This document shows positions 45,699-57,399 of a stretch of DNA of 64,000 nucleotides, piece by piece. Numbering within the stretch: position 1 is the stretch's first letter; each line of letters starts with the position of its first letter. Source of the stretch: Isoetes taiwanensis (Eukaryota > Streptophyta > Lycopodiopsida > Isoetales > Isoetaceae); contig JAJEKV010000077.1 in the NCBI GenBank assembly GCA_021234155.1, positions 5,259,091 through 5,323,090 on the forward strand, read 5' to 3'. Position numbers and translations under genes: made by a program. A model generated the notes under the pieces. It made no database searches. It was not told where the DNA came from and was given only the letters and a program-made list of their open reading frames with translations.

Positions 45699-46135
45699 AT
45701 AGAATAGAATAGAATAGATTAGAATAGAATAGAATTATTGTCCCTTGTGCCCTAAGACCCCTAGACTGATGTAGCATGGGCGAGCTCCCAAAAGGGGCGC
45801 TACTAGCACATCACGCTGATATATTGTAACCTTTTCTGAAGGCTTTTCTTAGTTTCTATTAGTACCGGCATCCCGCTTATGATCGGCTTCATGGCCGTGC
45901 GGGGGTGCGCCGTTATCAATCAGCTTCTAGCCGAGCATTTGTGGGCTTCAATGTCACAGATTCTGCATATCCGGTTCTCCCTTTCTATTTTCCGCCATTT
46001 GTCTTTTTCAATTCTTAGATCGTGGCTCCCCATCCTAAATCTCGCCAGGGCGTCTGTCCTGGCCTTCCCTAACAGGTTGTCTCGGTACATCTGTTTTCCT
46101 ATCTGTTGTCCTATCCTGAAATACACAACACACAT
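45699..46135 (-). mobile_element. LINE 3' fragment with (ATTCT)n tail
   Basis: A 71-codon minus-strand frame (46135-45920) carries the ORF2 C-terminal pattern ARFRMGSHDLRIEKDKWRK and CRICDIEAHKC. A ~180-bp 3' UTR leads to a pentanucleotide array (45699-45735; AGAAT on plus). Same architecture as the copies at 6.3 and 10.3 kb. Confidence 0.65.
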
Positions 46136-46339
46136 AAAGCGTATGACTGGACTATCGAAAATACTAGTTTATTGCATATTTGTTCTTGGTAAGTTGATCT
46201 TCAAGTTGAAAGGAAATAAAAAAAATTAGTTTCTGGTAAATGTGTAGATAGAAAGGCACACTAGTCCATAGTTCAATTAATTCGGCCATTTGGGTTCTGA
46301 TATAAAGCCTAGATCAAACCAAAGAAGTTGAATCCATAT

Positions 46340-46799
46340 CTTCCCCTCAATAGAATTTTCGCCTGGAAGGTGTATCCTTGATAATATTGCCGCGGCACAT
46401 GACGACATGTATTGGGCAAGGCTAAAGGCTTATGACATCATGGATTGGGGTTTTTTATAGAAATGTAGCCTTAGGGTTTAGTATCCCATTCACAAGGGAT
46501 GTGATGAATCTGTATACTTCTGCAAGATCTACGATACTCTTTCAGAGAGAGCCCTCTGCAATGTTTTCTGTTGATAGAGGAGTTCGCTAAGGTTGCCCCT
46601 TGGCTCCATTGCTTTTTCCAATTGTGGCAACAATAATGTGGGGATACGCCAAGGTTGTCCACTGTGCCCTATATTATTTGGTTTGTATATTGGCTAGCTT
46701 GCAGATTGGGTTGCCCAAATGGAGATGGAGGGGCGCGTATTGCTCATCATATCATTACACAATTACTTATGCAGGTGATGTTATTTTTGGAAAGACTTT
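46340..46799 (+). pseudogene. LINE reverse transcriptase remnant (copy 2)
   Basis: The DNA is close to 51,070-51,400: CTGGAAGGTGTATNCTTGA, CATGTATTGGGCAAGG and GGTTTNGTATCCCATTCAC occur in the same order, with an internal deletion. Frames give MYWARLKAYDI, IPFTRDVMNLYTSAR, GCPLAPLLFPIVA and TITYAGDVIFG, where the catalytic YADD is degraded to YAGD. Multiple stops. Confidence 0.7.
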
Positions 46800-46972
46800 C
46801 TATAGCAATGACAACAATATGGAGTGAAGTGGCATTTTTATTCAACATTCTAAAATCAAGGTACGATAGTATGGTAATTGAGAAGATTCTCTATAGCAAC
46901 AAAGACAACAATATGGCGTGGAGTGACTTTCTTATTCAGCATTAAGAAATCAAGGTACGATAGTAATGGTAG
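46800..46972. repeat. ~91-bp tandem duplication
   Basis: Copies at 46800-46890 and 46891-46972 both start CTATAGCAA and include AAATCAAGGTACGATAGTA. Confidence 0.85.
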
Positions 46973-47075
46973 TAAAAATGATAGGCAAGAAAAATATAGA
47001 GCCAAATAAATCTAAAATCCCCTGTACTATATAATCATCGAGGGTCTCAATAAGTAAAGCGGCAACCCATAGAGA

Positions 47076-47076
47076 T

Positions 47077-47107
<31 letters not shown>

Positions 47108-47480
47108 AACGATTTATATTTTGTATTAAAAGATTAAAAAGTACAATGTTACACTGCTTGTAGAGTACTACAGGAGTAATCTCGACATCTTCATTCTCCA
47201 CACGCAGGAACTTATTAATTGCTCTAGAAGCTGATATCCTTGAGAAGCTCATAAGGCCTATCCGCATCGTAACTAGATCAAGCAAGATGATCTGTAGTTG
47301 CCAAGAAGCACTTGGAAATAATTCATCTCATCCACAGGCACTTGCAAATGATCTGAATAACCAAAATAAGAAGAAGATATATGCGCCTTGCTCCCAACAA
47401 GGCCTAGAATCATATCTGTATGAGAATAGCCAAATAGAATGGAATTCGTGCATCGCAGACTGACTGATCTTAGCATACGT
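47076..47480 (-). mobile_element. Retroposed 3' end with 27-bp poly(A) (minus)
   Basis: A 27-T run on plus (47076-47102) is a poly(A) tail on the minus strand. It is preceded by a TTTTTAATCTTTTAATACAAAAT segment with CCCTC just before the tail, a style common at plant L1 3' ends. Frames in the body have no domain. Confidence 0.5.
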
Positions 47481-49395
47481 ACTCAAATGTAATAAAGATT
47501 TGAGCAAACCATATCCAGTGGATTGGTATCAAGGAAAATTTGGCATCAGTACCAAATTATATTCAAGCTTCAGTACTTGAGTGGCTTCTTCAATCATATC
47601 AGTATTGAAAAAGCAAATAAGGTGCTAGGAAATTCCAAGTATTTGCCAATCTAACATACAACCTGTGCTCTGAACCACTCCAACATAGAGCAGTTTCAGA
47701 CCTTGCAATTCCTTTGATAGAAGAATCTTCCTAATACATCAAATGCAAAACCCGGTTCTTCCTACTAGCAAGAAAGAGCGGAAAAGGAAGGGCGATAGAC
47801 TTACTTCTTTCCAAAAGAATGAATTGTGATATCCTCTGATGAAAAAACCCAAAGAAATATCTTTAGCTAATCTTGCAGATCTGTTCTTCACCTTATGGGT
47901 CGGCATCCAAATGGATGTACCCTTTCGGCAAGTCTTTATTAAAGACAAAGTGCAGAAGTACCTCCTGTGCATAGCTTTGAAGCAGTAAGAAGCGCAAGAT
48001 GTTGACAATTGTGTTTGTGTTTGTCTGCATTTGCATCTGCTCAAGACCACCTGTCTGTGACTGTCCCTGCTGCAGCACTTGGGCTTGCAAAAATGCTAGA
48101 GGCAGTACATGGTAGAAATGCAACCACTAACTGTTACATATAAAGCCATTCTGCCCCTTTCTTTGCCAGTGCATTTAAATTTGAGAGAATCGAGCAGCTA
48201 TAGATAATGCATTTTGGTTTGTACAGACGACGAACCACGAACAGATGGCCGTGTGATGAGGCAGAATCCTTGCTAAATGCATCCACAATATCTTGCCAAA
48301 AAGTACATGTTTGGAGACACGCCCTAGATCGCCGAAGCAGACCCTGTGTCAAAGCCAAAGAAAATCCTTCTTACAAAGAACACAGACTCGTTAGCGGATA
48401 TTGCTGCAAGATTGCCACCAAAAAGATGCAGATGAATCACTCCATTAGATTTTTTTCCTCAATTCTCATGGAGAACAAATCCATCAGACCCTGCTAGCCA
48501 CAGAAGCCAGAAATCGTTCTTCAAGAGCAACTGCTGTGATGATCCGACAGAAGGGAGGGCGGCAGCACCAACGGCATTTTTTCAATCAACCCATAAAGAA
48601 ATTATCAACTAGTACGAATTCCCCCCCCCCTTCGACTTCTCGAGGAAAACCATCGATATAAACAACGGAATAGGAGTAATTGAAAGAGCACAAATGCATC
48701 ATCCATCCAATATTTGACAATAATCCTTGTGTGCCTGCACTCTTCATGTCCAATGCTGCAACTCTGAGACAGAAAGGCATCTTGATAGATTGAAGAATTA
48801 AGAAAAGTGTCAAAAAAATCGATCATAGTCTTGAAATCATGGTGTCTAGAACACATTTATGAGCCCAATTCGAATGCAGCTTGAATTAAATCTAGAAAAA
48901 AGCCCAAAATTTTGAGAAATTATTAGTCACGCCAAAATTGACAAATAAGTAAATGCAAAATAGACCAGGTTCAAGAGAATATGAAGCAAGCAATGAGTAT
49001 ACCAAGCTAATAGATGGAGGAAGAAAACCATCCATATCAAATGAGTACAAGCCAAAGGGACGGGGAAGAACATCGAAAAGAACATCTGCAAGCTAGTACA
49101 GAGACAAATATCCGTCCAAACAACATAATAAAGAAAATGGAGTGGAGAAGAACATCTACCTAGTCAGACAAAATCAATTGCAACTAGTGCAGGAAAGAAT
49201 AACTGCCCAAAAACCAGGAACGAAGAGAGAATAAACAACAAGTTTAAACGCGGCTTCGATAACCAAGTGAAAACATATTACGAAGGGGCATGAGAGGGTG
49301 GGAAAAGAAGGAAGACAAAACAAAAAAAAAAAACGAACCTCAAGAGAAGGACCGATTATGAGCACCTAGAACTCGCGAATTATATAGGCACAATC
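47481..49395. other. Region with unassigned minus-strand open frames
   Basis: Minus-strand frames of 74-103 codons occur at 47739-48050, 48134-48358 and 48586-48856 (for example TCTFWQDIVDAFSKDSASSHG near 48,290). They are protein-like in places but have no identifiable domain or consistent splicing. They may be exons of a decayed gene. Confidence 0.25.
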
Positions 49396-49742
49396 CATTA
49401 GATCCAAATTAAAATCCCCCTAAAACCCCTCTGGTTTGGGTGTATATTCACACGGGAGGTGACTCGGGGCATCGAGAACTGTTGGATGATTATATTTGCG
49501 AGTTATTCCTCAATCTAGACCGTCGATAGCGATCCTCATTTGTGGGATATGCTTATACAAGCTTTGTTGCAAAATACCATAAGGTTTGAAGCAATGTACT
49601 AAAAGAAGTTGATTTTTTATATGTATTATATGGTTTAGGGAATATAAAAGGGCTCACTGCCCTACTTCACCTTTCATGTGAATATGCACCCAAATCAAAA
49701 GGGGTTTTAGGGTGATTTTAATTTAAAAGTGTTGGATGTAAT
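49396..49742. mobile_element. MITE-like hairpin element
   Basis: Arms of about 70 bp at 49396-49462 and 49667-49742 are imperfect inverted complements (left AATTAAAATCCCCCTAAAACCCC; right GGGGTTTTAGGGTGATTTTAATT). The 204-bp middle has no coding capacity. No clear target duplication was seen. It may be a miniature inverted-repeat transposon or a decayed palindromic repeat. Confidence 0.55.
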
Positions 49743-50008
49743 AGTTTGTGTTAACTTAAAATTTTGTGGCTCCTTCGTGTCCTTGGGTAGGAATGTTACA
49801 TACATCTCTATAGGTACTCGTGCCTAAGACAATGTGGCCTTGAAGACCATGTCCCGTTGCACTGGGAAAATTTCTATGATATATATATTTATAATAAGCA
49901 AGTGGGCCAAAACATTTAAGTCATTGTGAGGGTCTCCATTCTGCACATTTGAATCTCCCATACAAAGTTGTCCATTGTTAAGATGAGCTTGAAAATTATA
50001 GATTAACT

Positions 50009-50527
50009 TTGCGGAGTAAGGTGCTTAGACTTGGAAGTAATGTTGCTTGGTTTATGATCGATGATTTTAATATGGTGGAAGCAGAAGCTGATAGATGTGG
50101 TAGGGGATTACAAGTAATCCAAGGATTTGAGAGGGAACATTGGCGACATTTCTTGTTGGGTTTTGGATGGGCAGAAATTGATGGGGACCAGTCATATACA
50201 TCATGTAATGCTTGGACGGGTTATGGTAGAGCCTATGTTCATTTTGATTGTGGCTATTATAATGTTATTGCTGCTGGCTTGGTACTTCCTTTTTCCAGGA
50301 AGAATCTTTTGGATAGCTCCATTTCAGATCACAACCCACAATGGTTTTCTTCTTTGCTGTCAAATAATAAAAGACCTACTAAAACATTTTTCAAACTAAA
50401 GAATGAAGAGTTTAAAATGGGTTGTAAAGATGTGTGGTCACAGGCACTCTCCATCAAGCTGCTTCTTTTGGCATTAGAGAGAAACAGATCCGGACAGAAA
50501 TTAAGGAGATGGAGATTCAACAGGTGA
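50009..50527 (+). pseudogene. LINE endonuclease C-terminal half
   Basis: A 172-codon frame contains WFMIDDFNMVEAEADRCG, equal to the G-D-F-N block of APE-type endonucleases with Gly changed to Asp, and a later LDSSISDHNPQWF that supplies the catalytic S-D-H motif. It ends with KTFFKLKNEEFKMGC, the usual spacer towards RT. The N-terminal Glu-bearing block is absent. Confidence 0.75.
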
Positions 50528-50740
50528 CTGGAGCTAAGCTAAAAGCTGGTTCACAAGTCCGGCGATAGGTATTGACATTTCTTTTTTAGGGCGGCTAAAA
50601 GGAGGAGGATGGCAACTTTTGTTAATTCTCTCATTCTCCCAGATGGCTCGGAGGCCTCTGATCCGGTGTAGCTAAAGCAACATCTTCATAATCATTTTGC
50701 AGCATTCTTTGCTCGTTAACGCTTGCCTTTTTAGGAGGAC

Positions 50741-52190
50741 ATGCAATCCGCTATGTTGACTAAAGTGCATTCTATTGTTTCAGCAGAGCAACGTTTGCTT
50801 TTGGAGACAAATATCACTAGGGATGACCTTGATGTAGCGGCCCACCTATTGGAGAAAGGAAAATATCCAGGTCTTGATGGTTTTCCAGTCGAACTTTTTC
50901 AAGAGTATTGGGACTGGATTGGAGATTATATATATGAATTTATAAGGAAGGAAGTATATTTAGAAGATACAGAAGTTTGGATAAAATTCTTAATACAGGT
51001 ACCATTTCGCTTATATTTTTGCAAAAGCTCTGGCAGAAAAGCTTTATGTTATTCTTGCTGGGTCAATATATTGAACCCAAATAGGATTCATACCTGGAAG
51101 GTGTATTCTTGATAATATTACCGCGACATATGAAGGCATGTATTGGGCAAGGTTAAATGCCCATCACATTGAATATGTCAAACTTGACTTTGCGAAGGTG
51201 TATGACAGCGTGGATTGGGATTTTGTAGAGAAGTGTTTATTGGCCTTAGGGTTTGGTATCCCATTCACAAGAGATGTGATGAAGCTGCATACTTCTGCAA
51301 GATCTACAGTACTTTTCTAGGGAGAGTCCTCTGCCGTCCTTCTTGTTGGTAGAGGAGTTCGTCAAGGTTGCCCCATGGCTCCATTGCTTTTTACAATAGT
51401 GGCAGAGGTGTTTTCACAATTGTTCTCTAGTGCTGCTGAGGATGATGTGATTAGGGGTCTACATATGGAGAATGGCTCTCAAGAAATTATTAATCACTAT
51501 GCAGATGACACCTTTCTATTCTTGATAGCAGAAGATGATAATCTCCAAAATGCTAAGCTTCTGTTTGACACATTTTCCTTAGCCTTTGGAGTTTCGATCG
51601 GTTGGCAAAAGTGTTAATGCGTTATGGACTCTAGATGATGAAGTTCCACCTTGTATTCTTGCCTACGCCTGAAAGGTGTTGCCTCATGGGAAGACAACCA
51701 AGCTTCTTGATATCCCTATGGGTATTTATCTCTCGATTTCTAATGCTTGGGGTGTCATAATAGAGGGCTTGTGGAGGCACCTTTCTTGATGGGATACTGC
51801 TAAACTCTCTGTGCCTGGAAGGGTAACAGTTGTCAAGCATGTCTTGAGCAACACACATGTCTGTATGGCTTCTGCCATTCTTGCTCCCCGATCAAAGTTT
51901 CAGGACATTCTGGGTGTTATCAGTGGGGAAATGAAACAGGGGTTGTGATAAAGATTGTATGGTCAAAGTGTATAAAACCTAAGTTTGCTAGAGGTTTGGG
52001 CATGGTTGATATCCATTTGCTGAGTAAAGTTTTGATCTCAAAATTCATTTGGAAGCTTCTCGTGGGTAAGGATGATTCTCCTGGGTTACGACTTATTGCA
52101 CATGCTCTTACCCACTGTATTCCTTTTAGTAAAGTCACACTTAAATATGTTCTTCCATGGACTCTATTTTATGGGCGGCCTTATCATAAT
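50741..52190 (+). pseudogene. LINE reverse transcriptase
   Basis: RT motifs appear in order across several frames: PGLDGFPVELFQEYWDWIG (50,868), VKLDFAKVYDSVDWDF (51,177), a GVRQGCPMAPLLFTIVAE block (51,356), and the catalytic NHYADDTFLFLIAED (YADD at 51498-51509), then the thumb FGVSIGWQKC. Downstream traces such as LSVPGRVTVVKHVLSNTHV and GLGMVDIHLLSKVLISKF belong to the C-terminal region. Stops near 51,320 and 51,617 and several shifts inactivate it. Confidence 0.85.
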
Positions 52191-52196
52191 GCTTCT

Positions 52197-54021
52197 TGTT
52201 ACGAACCAAAATTTTAGTACCAAAAATTTTGATTTGTATTCACATCAAACCATCAGAGTACACAAAACAAGTACTGCCTTCCACGAGGCTATATACATGA
52301 AAGCCACGTACACATATAACAAGATGACAATATAGATAACTATATATACATGTATGCTCTGCCATCTATCAAACAACCTGCATAAGCTTCCACGTGTTAG
52401 TAACATGCATAAGAGTTATCCAACAGTGTCAACACGAAGCAATGACTGACGGATTGCAAGTACACCCATATGGAATCCACCAGATGCACCATAGCATCTG
52501 CCAAGCAGACACCCCTCCCCAATATCTAGACAATACATTGTCTAGAACCCCTGCGCTGGTGGATCCAATATAGGAGAGAAACTGCAAGCATCACAAGAAC
52601 CTAGGCCGTCGGACTGTTGGCTACATCCATCACCGTCCCATACCAGTGACGGGTTTCACCTCACCCACATTCCATGATTCTTAATTAGACAAGCAACGCT
52701 TATCTGTCGAGACACTATACATAAAACTCTCCCCTATGATAAACACCCAGTGCTTACCTACTCTGCATAAATGCCCATGTACCTCACGATATCAAATCAT
52801 ATATACAGAATGAGACAAAACACTCTTATAGCACTAGACTGTCGATGGTCACCTAGTATCGTCCCATACCAGCACTAAGCACCCACCTCACTAGTAATAA
52901 GAGGTCTTTTAATGAAACAAGTTTACACTTGTTTTAATACAAGTGAGAGGGCATTAGAAGAAGGAAGCCCGACAGCTCCGTAAAGCACCATCGACCTGCA
53001 GCTTCTTAGTTGCTACGACAACCTACTACTGGCCAGAGCTGGATAAGCATCCTAAACTTAACTCAGCTTATTCTGCCGAGCTTTTGTGAGGAGTTTAGCA
53101 ATTCATACGGTCTTGGTTTACGGTTTACTCTGGTTCCAGGGAGCAGCCCATACCAGTTACCATGAAGCCTTAAAATTATGGTAAACCTTTACCCACTGTA
53201 TTCATTAAAGTCAGCTTGCCTAAAGAGCCACAACCAGATTGTATCCAGTCCAGGACTTACCGAAGTAAAGCTTCTTTACTGCAACTCGGGTTCATCAGAT
53301 CATAAACAAATTCCTTCAACTTCGAATTGCCTATTCCTTCTGCTGCAAATCGGCCCCCTTCTCTTCCCGCTTTGCCTTCCGGCTTCCCTCTTCTCTCTCC
53401 CACACCTTGTAACAGCCTGTCCCTTTCTGATCCGAGGCTCTGCCAATCATGGCTAAACCACGTGGCACTACCCCAATGGGGCAGGTGATCCCGCCGGATC
53501 TGTAATCCGACCTGCAGCTCTCTGATCCCCCTGTTTGGCCGCTGCCTCTGAATTTTTCCAATATGCCCGCATGGTAGAGCCATGTGGCAAGGCCCTATCG
53601 GCCCAGGCAGTCAGCTGTTTCTGCCAAGGGCAAATCCGACCCTCAGCAACTGCTAAATTCAGCAGTTCCCTCAGCCACGTTTAGATGCCCCGATTTATGG
53701 GTGCTTATGTTTTCATATCCAATGGTTTCCCAAACCATTATAAGCTTTATTTAATTTCAATGGGTTACTTAACCCAATAAGACTTGCCTTGCCCATTATA
53801 ATTTGCCCTCAAATTATAATATTGCACAAGGCCCCCATAGCAACTAGATTAATTACATCTAGTCGCCTCCTAGTCCCAATTGCTTCGGGCGCTCCCAATT
53901 ACTCGCACATGCGACCACAAAATATTTATGGCCTATATACCATAGAACATTTCGAGATGTCAAATATTAACATGCATGCACAATATCAAACAATGGTTTG
54001 CAAATTTATTTAGGCATAACA
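52197..54021 (-). repeat. 3' LTR of element A
   Basis: 1,825 bp with plus-strand ends TGTTACG and CATAACA (TGTTA/TAACA inverted ends). The whole left 1.55 kb matches 58563-60094. Confidence 0.9.
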
Positions 54022-54060
54022 TTACCAACCTCCTCCCCCCCCCTCCCTCCTCCCCCCGGG
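54022..54060 (-). other. Polypurine tract of element A
   Basis: The minus strand is almost pure purine here (GGGGGGAGGAGGGAGGGGGG core) and abuts the LTR start. Confidence 0.85.
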
Positions 54061-54070
54061 ATTCTTGTCC

Positions 54071-54622
54071 TCAAGAATCAGCTCCAGACCATTGAGCCAT
54101 AACATCCGGATATTGTATCATGAAACGGCGACTCTCCCACGTCGCCTCTAAGACAGGTCTATGCTTCCATTTCACCAGAAATTCCATCTGGTCTCTTTGG
54201 GAATTTAATATTTCTTCAGGGATAGGAATTCTATCTAACTCCACCATGTGTTTTTGAGAAGGCACAACATTCGCAGCTTTTCCTAGAGGTGGTCGCAACT
54301 GGCTCACATGGAAAACTGGATGAATGTCCACATTGGGTGGGAGTTGCAACTTGAAGGCAACATCGCTATATTTTTTCAAAATCTTGTAAGGACCACTGTA
54401 TCTTGGGGAGAGCTTTGGTTTCTTCCCTGCGAGTAATGGCAATATTGCTTTCCTTTTCAGATTTGCAGGAGGGACCCTCATGTAGCTCGATCGGGGCTCT
54501 CGACAAATTGGCACGTGCCCTTGCCCGATCCTGCCTTCAAGCATACTTATAGCAGCATCAGTTTTCAACCCACCAAAACCAAGCGATACAGGTCCTCTAG
54601 GATTTCTCCCAAATATAGCCAC
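54071..54622 (-). pseudogene. pol: Integrase C-terminus and chromodomain (element A)
   Basis: A 183-codon frame contains KLSPRYSGPYKILKKYSDVA (GPY/F module), NVDIHPVFHVSQLRPPLGK, then a chromodomain IPEEILNSQRDQMEFLV, KWKHRPVLEATWESRRF. The domain is near full length with its aromatic cage Trp positions. This is the best preserved part of the element and identifies it as a chromovirus, of a Tekay/Reina-like kind judging from the HPVFHVSQLR segment. Confidence 0.88.
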
Positions 54623-55456
54623 AAACTGGCTAGTTTTGATGCTCTGTTAGAACCCATTATTGTAAGCAAATTCCACAATCGGCAAATAGTCCTCCCATCT
54701 AGATTGCTGAGTGGCCACATAAGATCTCAGCATATCCTCCTGAATCTGATTCACTCTTTCAGTTTTCCCATCCATTTCAGGATAATCCCCACGAGAGAAC
54801 TGAAGGGTGCATTTTAATGCATAGAATAATTCCTGCTAGAAATTCCCAGTGAATTTCCCATCTCGATCATTTATAATAGCTTTGGGTAGTCCAAAAATAG
54901 GAAATATATGCTGCATATAAGTCTTGGCCACCGCCAAGCCATCAACATTCTTTGTCAGAGGTATAAAGCATGCATACTTCGTTAACCTATCCACAACGAC
55001 AAGGATTTGGGTATAGTGATGCACGGTACGAGGCAACTTCACAATGAAATCCATAGAGATTTCACTTCACCTTTCCTCCGGCACAGGCAGAGGTTGCAAT
55101 AGCCCTGGAGTCTTGCCTCGACATGCTTTAACCTGCTGACATGTCTCACAAACTTTCACATATTCCTGCACATCCTCTTTCAAACTAGGCCAATAAAACA
55201 TTCTCTTAAGCGATTCATATATTTTCCACTCACCTCCGTGCCCAGCATAAGGTGCATCATGAAATTCACTCAATAATTGCTTTCGCAAAGTGTCCACAGC
55301 AGGAACATAAATACGTCCCTTATGATACCAGAGTCCATTCTGGATATCCCAAGCATCAGGTAACTTGGATAGATGTTGCATACTCAAAATATAGGCATCC
55401 AAGTCATATGCTTGTCGAATTTGTGACACCAAAGCAATTTCACATTGAACCATCAC
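54623..55456 (-). pseudogene. pol: Integrase zinc-binding and core domains (element A)
   Basis: 55456-55067 carries the HHCC zinc domain: HDAPYAGHGGEWKIYESLK, FYWPSLKEDVQEYVKVC, ETCQQVKA. 55054-54836 continues with MDFIVKLPR, VVVDRLTKYACFIPL and GLPKAIINDRDGKFTGNF, giving the two catalytic Asp regions. The Glu-containing block falls in the frame-broken part around 54,640-54,830 and is not readable. A stop lies between the two frames near 55,060. Confidence 0.85.
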
Positions 55457-55599
55457 ATTTACTTTCCGAACCCTAGAAAGAGCATCAGCAACAGGATTCT
55501 TTTTCCCGGGAAGATGTTCAACGTGAAAATGAAATTGAGAAAGAAAGTCTAACTATCTTGCTTGCCTTGGACTTACCTCAGCCTGGCTTTGCAGGAATT

Positions 55600-55902
55600 T
55601 CAACGGTTTATGATCGGTATAGACCACAAACTCACATTTGTTGTGGAGATAAGTTTCCAGACTTTGAGTGCATGAACCATTGCCAGTATCTCCTGCTCAT
55701 AGGTGGAATAGTTCTTCTCAGCAGCATTGAGTTGACGACTTTCATACGCCACCACCCTACCATCCTGCATGAGCACGACACCAATGGCATAACCACATGC
55801 ATCTGTGTAAACCTCATAAGATTTACTAATGTCTGGAATCAACAGAATAAGTGCCTCTTCAACATATCCATTGTCTGCTGCTGCTTTGCTGTCCATTGCC
55901 AA
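55600..55902 (-). pseudogene. pol: RNase H domain (element A)
   Basis: The frame reads YEVYTDACGYAIGVVLMQDG, VVAYESRQLNAAEKNYS and EQEILAMVHALKVWK, the expected RNase H blocks with the first Asp (in YTDA) and the catalytic Glu region. A frameshift follows near 55,620; the HFEVxTDH-like and ADALSR parts are in other frames up to about 55,460. Confidence 0.85.
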
Positions 55903-56625
55903 TAGACATTAGTTTTCAACAACATAGTCAAAGCAGCTGCAATCTTGGCAAACTTGCAGACAAATCTGCGATAATAACTGACCAATCCCAGGAAACTACG
56001 CAGCTCAGATACATTCTTTGGCACTGGCCAAGACTGAATTGCCTCTGTCTTTTTGGGATCTACAGCTACACCTTCAGCAGATACAATGTGGCCCAAACAT
56101 TCCACCTGTGCTTTCAGGAATTCACACTTTGACATCTTTGCATACAGCTTATGCTGTTTGAGCAGAGCTAGCACATAACGCAAGTGATCCAGATGCCCCA
56201 GCTAAGGTTTTACTATACACCAAGATATCATCTAAAAATACTTCAACAAAAATATCAAGACATCCTGCAAAAACCTCATTCATCATTCTATAAAAAGTAG
56301 CAGGAGCATTCGTTAGTCCAAAAGGCATCTTGAAAAATTCAAAATGACCAAAGGTGGTCCTGAAGGCAGTCTTATGTACATCCGACTCCTTTACCCTTAT
56401 CCGGTAATAACCACTACGTAAATCCAACTTAGAAAAATACTTAGCTTCTGTTAATCTATCCATAATCTTGTCAATCCTAGGCAAGGGGTATCTATTCTTG
56501 ATCGTGATCTTATTCAAGGCACAATAATCAATGCACATCCGCATTGATCCGTCCTTTTTCTTGACTAGAATGACAGGAGCACCATAAGGGGATTTGCTAG
56601 GCCTTACAAACCCTTTGGCTAACAA
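55839..56625 (-). pseudogene. pol: Reverse transcriptase (element A)
   Basis: The 56625-56149 frame is nearly intact: [68 protein letters not shown] and the catalytic [14 protein letters not shown]. The 56183-55839 frame adds the thumb: KLYAKMSKCEFLKAQVECLG and LRSFLGLVSYYRRFVCKF. The two frames overlap by 35 bp, marking a single frameshift. Catalytic Asps are all present. Confidence 0.92.
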
Positions 56626-56737
56626 CTCATGAACCTACTTCTTAACCTCCTTTTGTTTCAATGTGGACAATCTATAAGGGCTACGACACACAAGCTTGGA
56701 TTCAGGCTCTAAATCAATCTCATGTTCAATCTCTTTA

Positions 56738-57328
56738 CTAACGAACAAGACCTTCAGGTAGTTCCTCAGGGAACATGTCTTGAAATTCATATAACAGATC
56801 TTGCAATTCTCTCTGGCCCTTTGAATTTTTCATGACCTTATTATCAGCACTCATATGACAGCACTCAAAAGCAGGATAACATTCATCAACAAATAGAAGA
56901 AAACATTGATTGGAAGGTTTACGTACCAGTTCCTTGACCTGAAGCGATGACACGATCTTGGAAGCTCCCGTCAAAGGAATCCTTTGCAGATAGATCTTTC
57001 GTCCATCGTGCTTCAGCGTCATTTGGTGAGTATTCCAATCTATTGCAATAGGCTTAACCCACTGCAACCATGTTATCCCCAGCACCACATCATACCGGCC
57101 AACATCCAAGAGGTCAAAATCAAGCTTTTTTTGGTAGCCTTGAATACACAAGGGCATCCCAACGGCTTTATGATCCTCCACCTGATAATCGTTCACAAAA
57201 GGACTAGTCTTTACACAAGGTAGGTGCAGTTCTTCCACCAACTTAGAAGATATAAACATGTCAGAAGAGCCATAAACCACACCACAATGTTTCGGCCCAT
57301 GATTCTGTCTAAGAATCTGATCACCCAT
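56738..57328 (-). pseudogene. pol: Aspartic protease (element A)
   Basis: A 196-codon frame reads CGVVYGSSDMFISSKLVEEL where active proteases have D-(S/T)-G: the catalytic Asp is replaced by Tyr. The flap/hydrophobic strand YDVVLGITWLQWV and the pre-RT linker FPEELPEGLVR are conserved. A missing active-site Asp makes this copy inactive even apart from the frameshift with RT. Confidence 0.8.
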
Positions 57329-57399
57329 CCAGTAAACATGTCCATGATGTCCTTGCTTGCAGGCTTATCCAGTGTGCACAGCTCTTCCATGGCAATGGC

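Larger units (their letters stand above)
49990..52196 (+). mobile_element. L1-type LINE, 5'-truncated, interrupted by element A
   Basis: Coding runs from the endonuclease C-terminal half through RT in several broken frames and stops abruptly at the LTR of element A (52197). No poly(A) or terminator is seen before the insertion, so the 3' part was displaced or lost. The DNA right of element A (60095 onward) does not clearly resume LINE coding. Confidence 0.8.

Noticed and set aside
53257-53583. 108-codon minus-strand ORF
   Set aside because: It lies wholly within the LTR of element A, and the corresponding frame in the other LTR is disrupted.
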